Positions 5,320 through 8,399 of a stretch of 8,399 bases of DNA are shown here, piece by piece; position 1 is the stretch's first letter, and each line of letters starts with the position of its first letter. Made by a program: the position numbers and the translations under genes. The stretch comes from JAVZLQ01 sp049700035 (GTDB lineage Archaea > Thermoproteota > Bathyarchaeia > Bathyarchaeales > Bathycorpusculaceae). A model generated the notes under the pieces. It searched no databases. It saw nothing but the letters and a program-made list of their open reading frames with translations, and had not been told where the DNA came from. The stretch covers positions 1-8,399 of the forward strand of contig JBNAWC010000051.1 of the NCBI GenBank assembly GCA_049700035.1. Direction: 5' to 3'.

Positions 5320-6495
5320 ATGGAGTTTGAATTTACTAAGGAGCAACTAGAGATCAAACGAGCTGCCCGAGAATTCGCCGAAAAAGAATTCACATCCGAA
5401 AAGGGAAGGGAGTACGACCAGAAATACGAGTTTCCATGGGAATTCTATAAAAAGGCTGCGCAACTCGGCTTTGTTGGAATGTCTTTTCCCGAGAAATACG
5501 GTGGGCAAGCATTAGGCTGTATAGAGGAATGCATAGTTGCAGAAGAATTCAATAGAGTAGATCCAACACTTGCTTGTTTGCTAAGTGGAGTGGGCTTCGC
5601 TGGGTTAATAAACCTTTATGGTACCGAGGAACAAAAGGAAAAGTATCTCCCCAGAATAGCTAAAGGCGAGATTACCTGTGCCATGGCGTTAACTGAACCT
5701 AAGCATGGCTCTGACGCTGGAACTACTGGTTTAGACACAACAGCCGTAAAGGAAGGAGATCACTGGAAAATCAATGGCACAAAGACTTTCATCACATGCG
5801 GCGACATTGCAGAGTTCGTTATTGTCTGTTGCCAAACAGACCCAAACGCTTCTCCACCATACAGAGGCGTTAGCCAAATAATAGTTGAAAAAGGAACACC
5901 CGGCTTCGAAGCTACCCATCTGAAGCCAAAAATGGGTTTCAGAGCATCTCCCACAGCAGAACTATCCTTCAGCGACGTTCGTGTGCCATTAAGCAACCTT
6001 CTCGGTCAAGAAGGCAGAGGATTTCATCAGATAATGTCTTACTTTGACTTCAGCAGAACCCCGATTGCTGCTCAAGCCGTGGGTATAGCGCAAGGTGCTC
6101 TTGAAAAGGCTTTGAAATACTCTACTGAGAGGGAGCAGTTCTTTACACCTATACATAGATTTCAGTTTACACAATGGAAAATCGCAGAGATGGTCATGAA
6201 AATAGAGGCTGCACGGCTGTTGACATACAAAACTGCATGGATGATTGACAGCAAAAAAGACCCAAGACTAATTACAAGATGGGCTTCTATGGCAAAGGCG
6301 TATGCAGCTAAAACTGCAATAGAAGTCACAAACGAAGCCATGCAGATTCACGGCGGATACGGCTACGTAGACTCTGACCTTGAACGCTTCTATCGTGAAG
6401 CCAGAATAATCGACATAATCGAAGGAACCGGCGAAATTCAAAGATACATAGTTGCAAGAGAATCCTATCGAGAATTTAATTTACCGCTGCCATAA
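5320..6495 (+). CDS. Acyl-CoA dehydrogenase (FAD-dependent)
   Basis: A full-length 391-residue acyl-CoA dehydrogenase that would introduce an alpha,beta double bond into an acyl-CoA, passing electrons to electron-transfer flavoprotein. The N-terminal helical domain spans about 1-118. The first family signature ALTEPKHGSD (123-132) leads into the beta domain, which includes the INGTKTFITCG flavin-contact strand (151-161). The C-terminal helical domain has STEREQF (268-274), the second signature QIHGGYGY (342-349) and EGTGEIQR (368-375), where E368 is the expected catalytic base in the position used by medium-/short-chain enzymes. Next to a crotonyl-CoA-type pathway, butyryl-CoA or another short acyl-CoA is a reasonable guess; benzylsuccinyl-CoA-like or branched substrates are alternatives. 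No etfAB genes lie in the window. It has its own promoter-like box, and a T-rich run follows it. Confidence 0.95.
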   Translation: MEFEFTKEQLEIKRAAREFAEKEFTSEKGREYDQKYEFPWEFYKKAAQLGFVGMSFPEKYGGQALGCIEECIVAEEFNRVDPTLACLLSGVGFAGLINLYGTEEQKEKYLPRIAKGEITCAMALTEPKHGSDAGTTGLDTTAVKEGDHWKINGTKTFITCGDIAEFVIVCCQTDPNASPPYRGVSQIIVEKGTPGFEATHLKPKMGFRASPTAELSFSDVRVPLSNLLGQEGRGFHQIMSYFDFSRTPIAAQAVGIAQGALEKALKYSTEREQFFTPIHRFQFTQWKIAEMVMKIEAARLLTYKTAWMIDSKKDPRLITRWASMAKAYAAKTAIEVTNEAMQIHGGYGYVDSDLERFYREARIIDIIEGTGEIQRYIVARESYREFNLPLP

Positions 6496-6518
6496 ACTGG
6501 CAATACAAACAATACACC

Positions 6519-6540
6519 TTTATTTTTCATTTTTATCTAT
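6519..6540 (+). terminator. T-rich run: terminator for the acyl-CoA dehydrogenase and/or promoter of the next gene
   Basis: Three T-runs separated by single A or CA interruptions lie 24-45 bases after the stop. This suits archaeal T-tract termination. The last part, TTTTATCTAT, is also TATA-like, but transcription from it would start almost at the next start codon and remove the SD sequence found there, so termination is the slightly better reading. Confidence 0.35.
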
Positions 6541-6552
6541 TCTATAACAGTT

Positions 6553-6557
6553 GAGGT
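6553..6557 (+). promoter_or_regulatory. Shine-Dalgarno GAGGT supporting a TTG start
   Basis: GAGGT lies three bases before the TTG at 6561. The protein from this TTG opens with IIDIHVHPH, the metal-binding first strand of the amidohydrolase fold, so a later start would destroy the active site. The TTG is therefore the likely start. Confidence 0.7.
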
Positions 6558-6560
6558 TAA

Positions 6561-7481
6561 TTGATAATAGATATACATGTCCATCCGCACTATCGCGAAA
6601 CTGAAATCCTAAGTGAAATGGAAAAAGCCGGTGTAGACCGCGCAGTTTTGCTTGCTGTTGACGCTGACCCTTCGGATGTTGATAAGCCGGAAATCAAGAA
6701 TAGGCTGAGAACTCGCCATTTAGAAGCACTTTTTGGCTTCCGCGGCTTTCAGTTCACATCAATAGAGGATGAGATTAAAAGGTTCTTTCAGGAACTAATC
6801 AACTATTATCCCGACCTTAAAAGTTCAAATCAAGAGATAGCTGACTTGGTGAAGGGAAACCCTAACAAGTTTATTGGTTTTGGCTCCGTTAACCCCAACA
6901 GGGATGAGCATTATGTAGAGGCTAAGCTTCGGGAAATCAGCGATTTTGGTTTTAAAGGAATAAAAATGCTCCCAACGCTTCAAATGTTCACTCCTGTTGA
7001 AAACAAGAATTTCGAGAGGATATGCGAGTACTGCGAGAAAAACAAGAAAGTTCTCTTATATCATACTGGCTGCGACCCTGGACCATGGGAAGTTCCAGGG
7101 CTTTCCGAAGACGCCAACCCAAAATATTTGACTTCAGTTCTGGAAAGATATAGCCCAACAATTGTTTTGGCGCATGCTGGAAGCTACAGCGCCTACAATC
7201 CTGGAATATGGTTTGATGAAGCTTTGGAATTAGCTAAAAGGTTTGATAATGTGTATTTTGACACGGCAGCTGTTTCCAGTTTCATCTTTTCGGAAAAGAT
7301 TCTGAAGAGGATAAAGGAAACTATGGGTATCGACCGGTTGCTTTTTGGTTCTGATTATCCTGTTGTTTGGGGAAGCGACATGAAGTATGAAGTGGAAGTT
7401 GTAAGAGCTTGTAGACATTTGACAGAGGAGGAAAAAGAGAAGATTCTGGGCTTGAACGCAGCGAAAATTTTGAACATTTAG
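6561..7481 (+). CDS. Amidohydrolase family 2 (PF04909-like) metal-dependent hydrolase or decarboxylase
   Basis: A 306-residue TIM-barrel protein of the amidohydrolase-2 type, a family covering hydrolases, lactonases and non-oxidative decarboxylases of aromatic or enoic acids. Expected metal and catalytic residues are all visible: H6 and H8 in DIHVHPH, H168 in LLYHTG, H205 in LAHAGS and D265 in FGSDYP. FKGIKMLPTLQMF (131-143) is the typical strand-4 region. Residues about 45-105 form a charged, helix-rich insertion between strand 1 and FIGFGSVNP that I do not recognise. It starts at TTG behind GAGGT. The metallo-beta-lactamase-fold gene follows after 11 bases, which suggests one operon. No signal peptide. 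The substrate cannot be read from the sequence; the setting suggests hydrolysis or decarboxylation of an organic acid or CoA-pathway intermediate. Confidence 0.87.
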   Translation: MIIDIHVHPHYRETEILSEMEKAGVDRAVLLAVDADPSDVDKPEIKNRLRTRHLEALFGFRGFQFTSIEDEIKRFFQELINYYPDLKSSNQEIADLVKGNPNKFIGFGSVNPNRDEHYVEAKLREISDFGFKGIKMLPTLQMFTPVENKNFERICEYCEKNKKVLLYHTGCDPGPWEVPGLSEDANPKYLTSVLERYSPTIVLAHAGSYSAYNPGIWFDEALELAKRFDNVYFDTAAVSSFIFSEKILKRIKETMGIDRLLFGSDYPVVWGSDMKYEVEVVRACRHLTEEEKEKILGLNAAKILNI

Positions 7482-7492
7482 CGGGTGACTTT

Positions 7493-8399
7493 ATGATTAA
7501 GGAGGTTTTCCCCAACATATTTCAAATAAATGTTCCGTTGCCGCACAATCCTTTGGGGCACTTGAACTCTTACCTAATAAAATCTGACGGGCGAACTCTG
7601 TTAATTGACACTGGGCTGAATTTTCCTCAAGCTTTTCAATCGCTTTGTTATGGTCTTTCCGAAGCTGGAGTAAAGCCTCAAATGTTAACTGACATTTTGC
7701 TCACGCACTTTCACGTAGACCATGTGGGCTTAGTTCCCCGCTTCAAAGAAGTCTCAAAAGATTCTAAACTTTGGATACATCGTGCGGAGGCTGAAATTTC
7801 AAGGTTTATGATAAAGGATTTTGAAACTTACATTAGAAGCGCTGCGGGCTTCCTCAAAGGCAACGGCGCACCTACTTCAATCGCATTTAACCTGCAAAAG
7901 TTTCATCCAGCTTTCTTTACGCCGCAGGCTTACGAAGAAATAGCAAAAACAGCGCTCTTGCTAGAGGATGGACAGGAATTCTCTGTTGGCGACTACTGTT
8001 TCCAAGTTTTGTGGATGCCGGGGCACTCTCCGGGGCATATATGCCTCTATGAGCCTCGTTTGAAGGCGCTTATTGCTGGAGACCATGTTTTGCCAACGAT
8101 TACTCCTCATGTGTCTCAGTTTTTGGAGAATACTGACCCGCTGGCGGATTACCTGAAAAGTCTTGAAAAGGTGGAGGGGTTTGATGTTGAAATTGTTTTG
8201 CCAGCCCACGAAACAACATTTACGAATCTTCGCGAAAGAGTTAGGCAACTGCGGGATCATCATGAGCAGAGGTTAAAGGAAATTGTAAATGCGCTTAGAG
8301 CTGGTGGTTCCAACCCATATGTGCTGGCTTCTAAGGTGCATTGGAACGTTAACTACAAGTCTTGGGAGGATTTTCCGCCTTTCCAGAAATATCTTGCTC
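7493..8399 (+). CDS. Metallo-beta-lactamase-fold hydrolase, 3' truncated by window edge
   Basis: The frame is open from the ATG at 7493 to the last base (302 complete codons, no stop), so the gene continues outside the window. An SD-like GGGTGA (7483-7488) precedes the start. The metallo-beta-lactamase-fold metal sites are complete: THFHVDHVG gives H72, H74, D76 and H77; H178 lies in MPGHSPGH; D197 in AGDHVLP; and H239 in LPAHE. This fits a two-metal hydrolase. After residue 245 the sequence resembles the small winged-helix tail of LACTB2-like proteins (LRDHHEQRLKEIV and onward), which should end soon after the window edge. Members act on thioesters, lactones, phosphodiesters or RNA, and this one cannot be assigned further. 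Its pairing with the amidohydrolase favours a small-molecule hydrolase (inference). No signal peptide is seen. Confidence 0.9.
   Translation, partial: MIKEVFPNIFQINVPLPHNPLGHLNSYLIKSDGRTLLIDTGLNFPQAFQSLCYGLSEAGVKPQMLTDILLTHFHVDHVGLVPRFKEVSKDSKLWIHRAEAEISRFMIKDFETYIRSAAGFLKGNGAPTSIAFNLQKFHPAFFTPQAYEEIAKTALLLEDGQEFSVGDYCFQVLWMPGHSPGHICLYEPRLKALIAGDHVLPTITPHVSQFLENTDPLADYLKSLEKVEGFDVEIVLPAHETTFTNLRERVRQLRDHHEQRLKEIVNALRAGGSNPYVLASKVHWNVNYKSWEDFPPFQKYLA

Noticed and set aside
5276..5350. Short open frame starting ATG GGT AAT before the acyl-CoA dehydrogenase and overlapping its start.
   Set aside because: Only about 24 codons, no SD at a good distance, and it stops inside the dehydrogenase in another frame; probably chance.
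7961..8263. Minus-strand 100-codon open frame opposite the metallo-beta-lactamase gene.
   Set aside because: The plus-strand frame carries the complete metal motifs across the same bases; the minus-strand product has no recognisable features.

Overview
The window looks archaeal. Three start regions carry Shine-Dalgarno (SD) sequences close to GGAGGTGATC, two genes start at TTG behind such a site, AT-rich TATA-like boxes sit about 25-60 bases before several starts, arginine is often AGA/AGG, and a thiolase is paired with a DUF35 zinc-ribbon protein. A member of the Bathyarchaeia or a related Thermoproteota lineage would fit, but this is an impression from style and gene content, not a placement. 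Base composition is moderate and the DNA is gene-dense; no gap reaches 300 bases, and no RNA gene, CRISPR array, insertion sequence or att site was seen.

Layout. The left edge holds the last 186 codons of an AMP-forming acyl-CoA synthetase (1-561, +). It converges, with a 4-base gap, on a 4-hydroxybutyryl-CoA dehydratase-family gene on the minus strand (566-1996) that keeps all four expected [4Fe-4S] cluster ligands. A 120-base divergent promoter region (1997-2116) leads to a thiolase (2117-3331) and, 11 bases later, a DUF35 zinc-ribbon/OB partner (3343-3849). Next come a 3-hydroxyacyl-CoA dehydrogenase with a duplicated C-terminal domain (3931-5133) and an acyl-CoA dehydrogenase (5320-6495), each with its own candidate promoter. 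The right end holds an amidohydrolase-2 family enzyme (6561-7481) and, 11 bases later, a metallo-beta-lactamase-fold hydrolase that runs off the edge (7493 to beyond 8399).

How they may work together (inference). The enzymes form most of a CoA-ester route: activation of an acid, flavin-dependent dehydrogenation or Fe-S/flavin dehydration to an enoyl-CoA, oxidation of a 3-hydroxyacyl-CoA, and thiolytic cleavage. With C4 substrates this would be 4-hydroxybutyryl-CoA or butyryl-CoA to crotonyl-CoA, then 3-hydroxybutyryl-CoA, acetoacetyl-CoA and two acetyl-CoA. That resembles the second half of the archaeal 4-hydroxybutyrate carbon-fixation cycles, or a butyrate/4-hydroxybutyrate degradation route. 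The enoyl-CoA hydratase and the electron-transfer flavoprotein are not in the window. The two metallohydrolases at the right end are not part of any standard version of this route, so the true substrate may differ from a simple C4 acid. The points most worth checking are the dehydratase active site (cluster ligands kept, a presumed catalytic glutamate apparently replaced by alanine, extra cysteines), the thiolase-DUF35 pair without HMG-CoA synthase, and the linked hydrolase pair.
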